Shown one piece after another: positions 1-7,212 of a DNA stretch of 34,647 nt. Under the pieces are notes generated by a model. That model did not search any database. It saw nothing but the letters and a program-made list of their open reading frames with translations, and had not been told where the DNA came from. Numbering within the stretch: the stretch's first letter is position 1; each line of letters opens with the position of its first letter. The stretch lies in NCBI RefSeq assembly GCF_000158955.1, contig NZ_GG657757.1, positions 1,619,848 to 1,654,494 of the forward strand, given 5' to 3'. The position numbers and the translations under genes were made by a program. This stretch comes from Streptomyces viridochromogenes DSM 40736 (GTDB lineage: Bacteria > Actinomycetota > Actinomycetes > Streptomycetales > Streptomycetaceae).

Positions 1-150
1 GACGGTGTCCGCGTGGCGGACGACGGTGCCGTCGGGGCGGTCCGCCAGTGTGACGGGTGCTCCGCAGGGGCAGGCCGGGGAGCGGGCGTGAGCGGTGGCT
101 CGGGCCTGAGTGGTGAGGGCGTGCAGGAGTGGGGTGGGGGCGGGGGTCAC
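1..150 (-). CDS. 5' end of an unrecognised gene (partial)
   Basis: A minus-strand frame opens at a GTG (148-150) and runs off the left edge, giving 50 residues. Codon third positions are almost all G or C, as in a real Streptomyces gene. The visible part has a short Ala/Arg/His-rich opening, a CPCG cysteine pair near residue 27, then a segment ending in RHADTV. No ribosome binding site is obvious. I do not recognise the family and assign no function. A start further upstream is unlikely because the flanking sequence is non-coding in character. Confidence 0.5.
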   Translation of the reverse strand, partial: MTPAPTPLLHALTTQARATAHARSPACPCGAPVTLADRPDGTVVRHADTV

Positions 151-223
151 GGGGTGAGGGTACGAGGGGCCGGGGCGTACGGAACTGTGGGTTTCAGGTG
201 CTCGGCGCTGGGGGGGCGGGGGG

Positions 224-296
224 CGTTGCGCAGCCCGGCGCAGCGGGGTGCCTCCCCCAAGCTCTCGGCTTCGCTCGAGCAGGGGGGACCCCCATC
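224..296. repeat. Streptomyces-type intergenic palindromic repeat
   Basis: The sequence runs from a CCCGGCG/AGCGGGGTGCC block through a run of C, the imperfect stem GCTCTCGG/CTCGAGC, and a matching run of G. It resembles the highly repeated intergenic palindromes of Streptomyces. The left block recurs at 31831-31853 in this window. It lies between two minus-strand genes and encodes nothing. Confidence 0.6.
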
Positions 297-337
297 GCCC
301 CAGCGGCACGACTGCCCGCGGCTGGGGGGCAAAAGCA

Positions 338-369
338 ATGCCGGCGCAGCTCCCCAGCTGCGCCGGCAT
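338..369 (-). terminator. Intrinsic terminator of the small membrane protein gene
   Basis: This is a perfect 14-bp stem (ATGCCGGCGCAGCT and its complement) with a CCCC loop. Read on the minus strand it is followed within a few bases by TTGCTTTTG, a short U-tract. It lies about 90 bp downstream of the gene at 458-667. Confidence 0.75.
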
Positions 370-457
370 CATTGCCGTCCGCCGTACCCCCGTCCCCACG
401 GGGTTTCATGGGTGGATGTCCCCGCCCGGACCGCTCTTCCGGGCCTGGGGTCGCCGC

Positions 458-667
458 TCAGCGCCCCAGCATCTCTCCCACGGACGACGCCTGTGTGGCC
501 ACTGTCTCCCACCCGTCGAAGACGAGGAGGAGCAGGACCGCCAGGGGAAGGGCCATCAGCGTCGCCACCACGGGGTGGCGACGGCCCTGGCGGCGGGAGC
601 GGAACGCGGCGGCGTACGCCTTGCGTCCCTCCTCGCGGATCATCGTCCGCGGCGCCGTGTGGGCCAT
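458..667 (-). CDS. Small single-pass membrane protein
   Basis: A 69-residue protein. The N-terminal third is basic (repeated Arg/Lys). One hydrophobic helix follows at about residues 35-51 (VVATLMALPLAVLLLLVF), then a short polar C-terminus ending EMLGR. The positive-inside rule predicts a cytoplasmic N-terminus. A GGAGAGG ribosome binding site lies just upstream of the ATG. It is transcribed away from the kinase gene and ends before a strong terminator, so it is probably monocistronic. I do not know its function; it looks like one of the many small conserved Streptomyces membrane proteins. Confidence 0.65.
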   Translation of the reverse strand: MAHTAPRTMIREEGRKAYAAAFRSRRQGRRHPVVATLMALPLAVLLLLVFDGWETVATQASSVGEMLGR

Positions 668-1337
668 GGCCCCTCTCCTGACCGTTCTCAGTTGTCATGG
701 GCAGCGGCGGGTGTCTGACCTCGGGGGACGAGTGCTGCCACCCGCCGCTTGACCTCAAATCTAGGCGTCCGGCCCTTCCAGGGCGTCATGCCCTCGTACC
801 GATTGCCGGGCCTCCCGGAGGATGAGCCGTCGCCCGCGATGTACTCCCCTGGGTGGAGACGCGGACCCGGGTCTCAGGGTGTTCCCCGAGGGGAAGCCCG
901 GCTCACCCTGCTTTGTCCTGACTTTCCTTCCAGGGATCCGGCTGCTCCCGCAGCTCCGGCACCCAGTTCGCCACAAAGCGTGCCGTACGCACCACTGTCC
1001 CCCTACGCGTGACTTCGCTCACTTCCATGACACCTCGTCGTACCGTCGTCCCCGGCCTGCGGGCCGCCCTGCTCGTCGGCACCTCGTCCGTGCCCGTCGT
1101 GTCACCGGCGGCCACGACTGTTCGCACAGGATCACCCTGGACGGGGTCAATCCCCTTCCCCTGGCGGGTGATTGGGGTACAGCGGAGTGTGAACGGGAGC
1201 TGTTCGCACGCTCCGTGACCACCTTTCACATCTCCCGGCCACCACTGACAATCCGTCGCCCCGAGAGGGCGCGGCCTCTGCGCGCGGGCGGTCATGGAAA
1301 CGTAAGCTGTGGCTCGTCACAGGACCGGGCAGCGGGG
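668..1337. other. 670-bp divergent intergenic region
   Basis: It separates the small membrane protein gene (minus) from the kinase gene (plus). Open frames exist on both strands, but their third codon positions are mixed, unlike neighbouring genes, so I call no gene. A widely spaced inverted repeat (AGCGGCGGGTG at 703-713, complement at 739-749) lies about 35 bp upstream of the membrane protein gene. No promoter stands out. Confidence 0.5.
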
Positions 1338-2768
1338 ATGAACATGGCGATGATGCGCCTGAGGCGCGAGGACCCGCGCGTCGTCGGCTCGTTCAGGCTT
1401 CACAGACGGCTCGGCGCGGGCGGGATGGGCGTGGTCTACCTGGGCTCCGACAAGAAGGGGCAGCGGGTCGCGCTCAAGGTCATCCGCCCCGACCTGGCGG
1501 AGGATCAGGAGTTCCGCTCACGGTTCGCCCGTGAGGTCTCGGCGGCGCGGCGGATCCGGGGCGGCTGTACGGCCCGGCTCGTTGCCGCCGACCTCGACGC
1601 GGACCGGCCCTGGTTCGCCACCCAGTACGTGCCCGGCCCCTCTCTGCACGACAAGGTCGCCGCCGAGGGACCGCTCGGCGCGGCCGACGTCGCCGCCGTC
1701 GGTGCCGCCCTGTCCGAGGGCCTGGTCGCCGTGCACGAGGCCGGGGTCGTGCACCGGGACCTGAAGCCCTCCAACATCCTGCTGTCCCCCAAGGGGCCGC
1801 GGATCATCGACTTCGGTATCGCCTGGGCCACCGGTGCCTCGACACTGACCCACGTCGGCACGGCGGTCGGCTCGCCGGGCTTCCTCGCGCCGGAGCAGGT
1901 GCGCGGGGCCGCCGTCACGCCGGCCACGGACGTCTTCTCGCTCGGTGCCACGCTCGCGTACTCCTCCATGGGCGACTCGCCCTTCGGGCACGGCAGTTCC
2001 GAGGTGATGCTGTACCGCGTCGTGCACGAGGAGGCGCAGCTGCACGGCGTACCCGACGCCCTGGCTCCGCTCGTCCGGGCGTGCCTGGCCAAGGACCCCG
2101 AGGAGCGGCCGAGCACGCTCCAACTGTCGCTGCGGCTGAAGGAGATCGCGGCCCGCGAGTCGCAGGACCTCACCGGTGTACGCCCGCCCGCGCCACGCGG
2201 CGCCGAGACCGAGCGGCCCGCCGACACCTACCCCGAGCGCACCCGGCGGCCGCAGGGACAGCAGGGCACCGGGGCGTCGGGCATGCAGCGGGGCCGGGGC
2301 ACTCCCCCGCCCCGGGGTTCGGCTCCCGCCGGGGACGGGGCTCCCCGGCGCGGAAACGGCCCGCAGGGCAACGGCAAACCGGCGGGGCGCGGTACCCGAG
2401 GTGCTCCGGCGGGTGGCGGCTCCCCTCGTGGCGGCTCCCCTCGTGGCGGCGCCCCGTCACGGGCCGGATCCAGGCCGACGCCCACCGGGCGCAACGGGAC
2501 GCGGTCGAACAGCGGCAGCCGTCCGGCTCCCCACAGCGGCACGGGGCGCCCGGCGTCCAGGAACACGGGGACCCGGCTGCGGCCCGCCAACCCGCGGTTG
2601 CTGCGGCAGCGGCTGTTCGTGTTCGTCGTCGTCACACTCGTCGTGGCGCTCGGCATCGCCCTCGTCCAGGGCTGCCAGGGGCCGGCGCGAGGGCTGGGCG
2701 GCGACGGGGGCGGCGTGCGCCAGGAGCGCGTACAGCAGGGACACGCTCCGCAGGACATCGGACCGTAG
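1338..2768 (+). CDS. Membrane-anchored Hanks-type Ser/Thr protein kinase
   Basis: A 476-residue eukaryotic-like Ser/Thr kinase that should phosphorylate cytoplasmic proteins. Visible motifs: Gly-rich loop LGAGGMGVVY (25-34), ATP-anchoring VALK (K47), catalytic HRDLKPSN (139-146), DFG (158-160) and APEQ (184-187). After the kinase domain (to about 255) comes a long linker rich in Pro, Gly, Arg and Ser with a small GGSPRGGSPRG repeat. One transmembrane helix (LFVFVVVTLVVALGIALV) follows, then only about 35 outer residues, so there is no sizeable sensor domain such as PASTA. The frame is open from 822, but codon usage becomes coding only near 1338, where GGGG precedes the ATG; ATG 1344 is an equally good start with better spacing. 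The 3' end runs into a 15-bp tandem repeat. Confidence 0.9.
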   Translation: MNMAMMRLRREDPRVVGSFRLHRRLGAGGMGVVYLGSDKKGQRVALKVIRPDLAEDQEFRSRFAREVSAARRIRGGCTARLVAADLDADRPWFATQYVPGPSLHDKVAAEGPLGAADVAAVGAALSEGLVAVHEAGVVHRDLKPSNILLSPKGPRIIDFGIAWATGASTLTHVGTAVGSPGFLAPEQVRGAAVTPATDVFSLGATLAYSSMGDSPFGHGSSEVMLYRVVHEEAQLHGVPDALAPLVRACLAKDPEERPSTLQLSLRLKEIAARESQDLTGVRPPAPRGAETERPADTYPERTRRPQGQQGTGASGMQRGRGTPPPRGSAPAGDGAPRRGNGPQGNGKPAGRGTRGAPAGGGSPRGGSPRGGAPSRAGSRPTPTGRNGTRSNSGSRPAPHSGTGRPASRNTGTRLRPANPRLLRQRLFVFVVVTLVVALGIALVQGCQGPARGLGGDGGGVRQERVQQGHAPQDIGP

Positions 2769-2865
2769 GGCTTCGGTAGGGCTTCGGACCATTGGGCTTC
2801 GGACCGCAGGACATCGTCCCGCAGGACATCGGACCATACGGCTTCGGACCGTAGGGCTTCGGCGC
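2750..2865. repeat. 15-bp tandem repeat, about eight units
   Basis: Units alternate between two related forms, GCAGGACATCGGACC and GTAGGGCTTCGGACC. Starts are at 2750, 2765, 2777, 2791, 2806, 2821, 2836 and 2851. Two units are shortened to 12 and 14 bp. The first unit encodes the kinase C-terminus, and the stop codon lies in the second. Confidence 0.85.
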
Positions 2866-2894
2866 CGTCGGCCCGCGCCGTTCCACGACGGTCC

Positions 2895-3710
2895 CTAGGC
2901 GTGGGGGCGGCCGGTGGCCACGGCGTAGAAGGCGACGGCGGCCGCCGCGCCCACGTTGAGGGAGTCGACGCCGTGAGACATGGGGATGCGGACCCACTCG
3001 TCGGCGGCGACCAGGGCCTGGGTGGACAGGGCGTCGCCCTCGGCGCCCAGCATCAGGGCCACCCGGTCCATGGTGTGCGGGCGGCCTCGTCGAGGGGGCG
3101 GGTCTTCTCGTCGGGGGTCAGGCGAGGAGCGTGAAGCCGGTCTCGCGGACCGACTCCAGACTCTCGGCCAGCTGTCCGGACGGGCGTACGGGACGGAGAA
3201 GACCGCACCCATCGAGACCTTCACGCTGCGGCGGTAGAGGGGGTCGGCGCAGTCCGGGGAGAGCAGGACCGCGTCCATGCCGAGGGCGGCGGCCGAGCGG
3301 AAGATCGCGCCGATGTTGGTGTGGTCGTTGACCGACTCCATGATCACGACACGGCGGGTCCTGCGGAGGAGGTCGGCCGCCGTCGGCAGGGGCTTGCGCT
3401 GCATGGAGGCGAGCGCCCCGCGGTGCACGTGGTAGCCGGTGACCCGCTCGGCGAGCTCCGGGCTGACGGCGTAGACCGGGGCGGGAAGCTCGTCGATGAC
3501 ATCGCGCATGACGTCGACCCACTTGGCCGAGAGCAGCATGGACCGCATCTCGTAACCGGCTTCCTTGGCCCTTCGGATGACCTTCTCGCCCTCGGCGATG
3601 AAGAGGCCCTCGGCGGGTTCGCGCTTGCGGCGCAGCTCCACGTCGGTCAGGCCGGTGTAGTCGCGCAGGCGCGGGTCGTCGGGATCCTCGACGGTGATGA
3701 GATCGGCCAC
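2895..3710 (-). CDS. TrmH/SpoU family RNA methyltransferase (internal frame disturbance)
   Basis: A 2'-O-ribose RNA methyltransferase using S-adenosylmethionine, with the trefoil-knot (SPOUT) fold. The N-terminal substrate-binding part precedes motif 1 (NIGAIFRSAAALGMDAVLL), motif 2 (VSMGAVFSVPYAR) and motif 3 (LMLGAEGD then IPMSHGVDSLNVGAAAAVAFY). Residues about 181-210 do not fit the family. In another frame the same DNA reads ESLESVRETGFTLLA and then TPDEKTRPLDEAA, as expected. Three missing bases, near 3166, 3120 and 3080 and each beside a C/G run, explain this, and together they restore the frame. The stretch is probably sequencing error. The RNA target (tRNA or 23S rRNA) cannot be told from sequence. 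Confidence 0.88.
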   Translation of the reverse strand: MADLITVEDPDDPRLRDYTGLTDVELRRKREPAEGLFIAEGEKVIRRAKEAGYEMRSMLLSAKWVDVMRDVIDELPAPVYAVSPELAERVTGYHVHRGALASMQRKPLPTAADLLRRTRRVVIMESVNDHTNIGAIFRSAAALGMDAVLLSPDCADPLYRRSVKVSMGAVFSVPYARPDSWPRVWSRSARPASRSSPDPRREDPPPRRGRPHTMDRVALMLGAEGDALSTQALVAADEWVRIPMSHGVDSLNVGAAAAVAFYAVATGRPHA

Positions 3711-3774
3711 AGGGTGATACTGCCTTGTCCTGGGTACGGTGCCAACGGCTTGGGACGGGTTGGGTTACCCGGGG

Positions 3775-5016
3775 TTACTCGCTCGGGGCGGTGACCAGAG
3801 GGCCGACCTTCACGACCTCGCCGATGACGATGACCGCTGGGGGCTTCACGTCCTCGGTCCGTACCGTCTCGGCGACCGTCGCGAGGGTCGCGTCGACACG
3901 GCGCTGAGCGGCCGTCGTGCCCTCCTGGACGAGGGCGACGGGGGTGTCGGCCGGCTTTCCGTGCGCGACGAGCGTCTCGGCGATCCTTCCGATCTTGTCG
4001 ACGCCCATAAGGATGACCAGCGTGCCGGTCAGCCTGGCCAGGGACGGCCAGTCGACCAGGGAGCGCTCGTCGTCGGGCGCGACATGGCCGCTGACCACGG
4101 TGAACTCGTGGGCGACGCCGCGATGGGTGACCGGGATGCCGACCGCGCTCGGGACCGAGATCGAGCTGGAGATCCCGGGGACGACCGTGCAGGGGATGCC
4201 GACCTCGGCGAGGGCCTGCAGCTCCTCCATGCCACGGCCGAAGACGTACGGGTCGCCACCCTTCAGGCGGACGACCGACTTGCCCTGCTTCGCGTGCTCG
4301 ATCAGCGCGTTGTTGATGGCCTCCTGGGCCATGAAACGACCGTAGGGGATCTTCGCCGCGTCGATCACCTCGACGTGGGGCGGGAGTTCGGCGAGGAGGT
4401 CGCGGGGGCCGAGGCGGTCCGCGATGACGACGTCCGCCTCCGCGAGCAGACGCCGGCCGCGGACCGTGATCAGGTCCGGGTCACCGGGGCCGCCGCCGAC
4501 CAGGGCGACGCCGGGCGTGCGGGTGCGGTGGTGCGGGGCGACCAGCGTGCCGTCGCGCAGGCCCTCGACGACCGCGTCCCGGATGGCGGCGGTGTGGCGG
4601 GGGTCGCGGCCACGGGCGTCGGTGGTGAGGACGGCGACCGTGACGCCCTCGCTGTGACCGGTGGCCGGGGTCCAGGCCGTCGCCTCGTCGGCGTCGTCGG
4701 AGCGGACGCACCAGACGCGGCGGCGCTCCGCTTCGGCGGAGGCCCTGGTGTTGGCGTCGACGTCGCCGGTGGCGATCAGGGCGTACCAGGCGTCGGTGAG
4801 GTCGCCTTCCTCGTAGGGACGCCGGCGCCAGGTGATCTCCCCGGCATCCGCCATGGCCTGTACGGAGGGGGTGACCTCGGGGGACACGAGGAGGATGTCC
4901 GCGCCTGCCGCGATGAGGGCGGGGAGGCGGCGTTGGGCGACCTGACCTCCGCCGAGGACGACCACGCGGCGGCCGGTGAGGCGGAGGCCTACGGGGTAGG
5001 CGGGGTGTTCGGCCAT
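3775..5016 (-). CDS. cobA: Siroheme synthase, CysG type: precorrin-2 dehydrogenase / uroporphyrinogen-III C-methyltransferase
   Basis: A 413-residue two-domain enzyme. Residues 1-150 form the NAD-binding precorrin-2 dehydrogenase part (VVVLGGGQVAQRR, 18-30). From about 168 comes the SAM-dependent methyltransferase, with VGGGPGDPDLIT (173-184), RLKGGDPYVFGRG near 250 and PGISSSISVPSAVGIPVTHR. It methylates uroporphyrinogen III at C2 and C7 and oxidises the product towards sirohydrochlorin, the branch point to siroheme and cobalamin. The start is ATG 5014-5016 with AGGAG about ten bases upstream; the frame extends further but loses coding character. It lies downstream of the BluB-CobT gene with a hairpin-forming gap. 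The gene is also commonly called cysG. Whether it makes siroheme for sulfite/nitrite reduction or feeds cobalamin cannot be decided here. Confidence 0.92.
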   Translation of the reverse strand: MAEHPAYPVGLRLTGRRVVVLGGGQVAQRRLPALIAAGADILLVSPEVTPSVQAMADAGEITWRRRPYEEGDLTDAWYALIATGDVDANTRASAEAERRRVWCVRSDDADEATAWTPATGHSEGVTVAVLTTDARGRDPRHTAAIRDAVVEGLRDGTLVAPHHRTRTPGVALVGGGPGDPDLITVRGRRLLAEADVVIADRLGPRDLLAELPPHVEVIDAAKIPYGRFMAQEAINNALIEHAKQGKSVVRLKGGDPYVFGRGMEELQALAEVGIPCTVVPGISSSISVPSAVGIPVTHRGVAHEFTVVSGHVAPDDERSLVDWPSLARLTGTLVILMGVDKIGRIAETLVAHGKPADTPVALVQEGTTAAQRRVDATLATVAETVRTEDVKPPAVIVIGEVVKVGPLVTAPSE

Positions 5017-5130
5017 GAGGGTGTGGCTCCTGTTGTGGCGGTGTTCGGTGCCCTGACGTGCGGATTTTAAGGCGCGGGGGGTTGTGGGGGCGAGGGTGTC
5101 CGGTGGCTGGGCATCGTGGCCGGGTGCGCC

Positions 5131-5189
5131 CTCGTGGGTCCGTGCCCACCCGTTCCGCCCTGCGGAACGACTGCCCACGAACCCACGAG
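5131..5189. terminator. Nested hairpin between bluB-cobT and cobA
   Basis: The outer arms CTCGTGGGT (5131-5139) and ACCCACGAG (5181-5189) enclose a perfect inner hairpin, GTTCCGC-CCT-GCGGAAC (5152-5168). It sits just after the BluB-CobT stop codon and before cobA, so it could terminate or attenuate transcription. There is no clear U-tract. Confidence 0.5.
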
Positions 5190-5202
5190 GACCCAAGAAG
5201 CC

Positions 5203-7173
5203 TTACTTCTCGGTGACTCCCGCCGAGTCGAACGTCGCCACCTCGTGCATCGCCCTGGCCGTGCTCTGGACCAGCGGGAGGGCGAGCAGGGCGCCCGTGC
5301 CCTCGCCGAGGCGGAGGTCGAGGTCGACCAGGGGGCGCAGGCCCAGCTTGTTGAGGGCTGCCACATGGCCCGGCTCGGCGCTGCGGTGGCCCGCGATGCA
5401 GGCGGCCAGGACCTCGGGGGCGATGGCACGGGCCACCAGGGCGGCGGCACCGGCGCTGACGCCGTCCAGGATGACCGGCGTGCGCAGGGACGCGCCGCCG
5501 AGGAGGAGGCCGACGATCGCGGCGTGCTCGAACCCGCCGATCGCGGCGAGCACCCCGATCGGGTCGGCCGGGTCCGGCTGGTGGAGCTCCAGGGCGCGGC
5601 GGACGACCTCGGTCTTGCGGGCGAGGGTCTCGTCGTTGATGCCGGTGCCCCGGCCCGTGACCTCGGCCGGGTCCGCTCCCGTGAACACGGAGATCAGCGC
5701 GGCGGACGCGGTCGTGTTGGCGATGCCCATCTCACCGGTGAGCAGGGCCTTGTTGCCGGCGGCGACCAGGTCGCGGGCGGTCTCGATACCCACCTCGATG
5801 GCCTGCTTGGCCTCCTCGCGGGTCATCGCGGGGCCGGTGGTCAGGTCGGACGTGCCGGCACGGATCTTGCGGGGCAGCAGGCCCGGAGTCGCCGGGAGGT
5901 CGGCGGCCACGCCCACGTCGACGATGCAGACCTCGGCGCCCACCTGGGTGGCGAAGGCGTTGCAGACGGCTCCGCCGCCGAGGAAGTTGGCCACCATCTG
6001 GGCCGTGACCTCCTGCGGCCAGGGGGTGACGCCCTGGGCGTGGACACCGTGGTCCCCGGCGAAGATCGCGACGGCCGCGGGCTCCGGGATGGGCGGCGGG
6101 CACTGGCGGGACAGGCCGGACAGCTGTGCGGAGATGATCTCCAGCATGCCCAGCGCACCGGCCGGTTTGGTCATGCGCTTCTGGCGCTCCCACGCCTCGC
6201 CGAGCGCCTTGGCGTCGAGCGGGCGGATCTGCGCGACGGTCTCGGCGAGCAGGTCGTGCGGTTCCTCTCCGGGCAGGGCGCGGCGGCCGTACGTCTCCTC
6301 GTGCACGACCCAGGACAACGGGCGGCGCTTGGACCAGCCCGCCTGCAGCAGCTCGGGCTCGTCCGGGAACTCGTCGACGTAACCGACGCACAGGTAGGCG
6401 ATGACTTCGAGGTGCTCGGGCAGGCCGAGGGCGCGGACCATCTCGCGCTCGTCGAAGAAGCTGACCCAGCCGACGCCGAGTCCTTCGGCGCGGGCGGCGA
6501 GCCAGAGGTTCTCCACGGCCAGGGCGGCCGAGTACGGCGCCATCTGGGGCTGGGTGTGACGGCCGAGGGTGTGACGGCCGCCGCGGGTCGGGTCCGCGGT
6601 GACGACGATGTTCACCGGGGTGTCGAGGATGGCCTCGATCTTCAGTTCCTTGAACTGCTTCGCCCGGCCCTTGGGGAGGGACTTCGCGTACGCGTCGCGC
6701 TGGCGCATGGCCAGTTCGTGCATCGCGCGCCGGGTGTCGGCGGAGCGGATGACGACGAAGTCCCAGGGCTGCGAGTGGCCGACGGAGGGCGCGTGGTGGG
6801 CGGCCTCCAGGACACGGAGCAGCACCTCGTGCGGGATCGGGTCGCTGCGGAAGCCGTTGCGGATGTCGCGGCGTTCGCGCATGACCTTCAGTACGGCCTC
6901 GCGCTCGGCGGGGTCGTAGGCGGGGGCTGCCGGGCCGGTGGACTGCCGTGCTTCTGCCACTGCGGCCGCGCTTTCCTCGTCGTGACGTGCCTGGTCGGCC
7001 AGGTCTTCCTGTTCGGCGGCCCGGGTGTCCAGGTCGTCGGCGTTCTGTACGAGTTCGGCGTCGCCCTCGCGGGGTGCGGGGACCATGACGACGGTGTCCG
7101 CCTCGACGACGGGCCGGGACTGCTGCGGGCCCTGGAGGACGGGCTGGGCGCTCTGCTCGTCGGTGGTCGGCAC
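5203..7173 (-). CDS. cobT: BluB-CobT fusion: 5,6-dimethylbenzimidazole synthase and nicotinate-nucleotide:DMB phosphoribosyltransferase
   Basis: A 656-residue fusion. After a charged, Ala/Glu/Asp-rich leader of about 85 residues comes a BluB-type nitroreductase fold (about 90-310: RERRDIRNGFRSDPIP, HAPSVGHSQPWDFV, GLGVGWVSFFD). BluB makes 5,6-dimethylbenzimidazole from reduced FMN and oxygen. From about 320 comes CobT (FAGDHGVHAQGVTPWP, GEMGIANTTASAAL, GTGINDETLARK, RLGEGTGALLALPL), which activates the lower ligand to alpha-ribazole phosphate. The GTG start has GAGGA seven bases upstream. The Ala/Pro-rich gene ends 40 bp upstream, suggesting one transcript. Joining the two halves would let the lower ligand be made and activated on one chain. 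CobT matches its family closely; BluB rests on the nitroreductase motifs plus the fusion. Confidence 0.93.
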   Translation of the reverse strand: MPTTDEQSAQPVLQGPQQSRPVVEADTVVMVPAPREGDAELVQNADDLDTRAAEQEDLADQARHDEESAAAVAEARQSTGPAAPAYDPAEREAVLKVMRERRDIRNGFRSDPIPHEVLLRVLEAAHHAPSVGHSQPWDFVVIRSADTRRAMHELAMRQRDAYAKSLPKGRAKQFKELKIEAILDTPVNIVVTADPTRGGRHTLGRHTQPQMAPYSAALAVENLWLAARAEGLGVGWVSFFDEREMVRALGLPEHLEVIAYLCVGYVDEFPDEPELLQAGWSKRRPLSWVVHEETYGRRALPGEEPHDLLAETVAQIRPLDAKALGEAWERQKRMTKPAGALGMLEIISAQLSGLSRQCPPPIPEPAAVAIFAGDHGVHAQGVTPWPQEVTAQMVANFLGGGAVCNAFATQVGAEVCIVDVGVAADLPATPGLLPRKIRAGTSDLTTGPAMTREEAKQAIEVGIETARDLVAAGNKALLTGEMGIANTTASAALISVFTGADPAEVTGRGTGINDETLARKTEVVRRALELHQPDPADPIGVLAAIGGFEHAAIVGLLLGGASLRTPVILDGVSAGAAALVARAIAPEVLAACIAGHRSAEPGHVAALNKLGLRPLVDLDLRLGEGTGALLALPLVQSTARAMHEVATFDSAGVTEK

Positions 7174-7212
7174 GGTGATGTCCTCGGCGGGGTCGGTGTG
7201 GGGTCGGTCGGC

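Noticed and set aside
903..1295. 130-codon minus-strand frame between the small membrane protein and the kinase
   Set aside because: Mixed codon bias, no ribosome binding site, and overlapping frames on both strands with similar openness.
2750..2865. CRISPR array
   Set aside because: Units are 15 bp, contiguous, and have no spacers; it is a simple tandem repeat.
3739..5070. 443-codon plus-strand frame opposite the siroheme synthase
   Set aside because: Shadow frame; the minus strand holds all conserved motifs.
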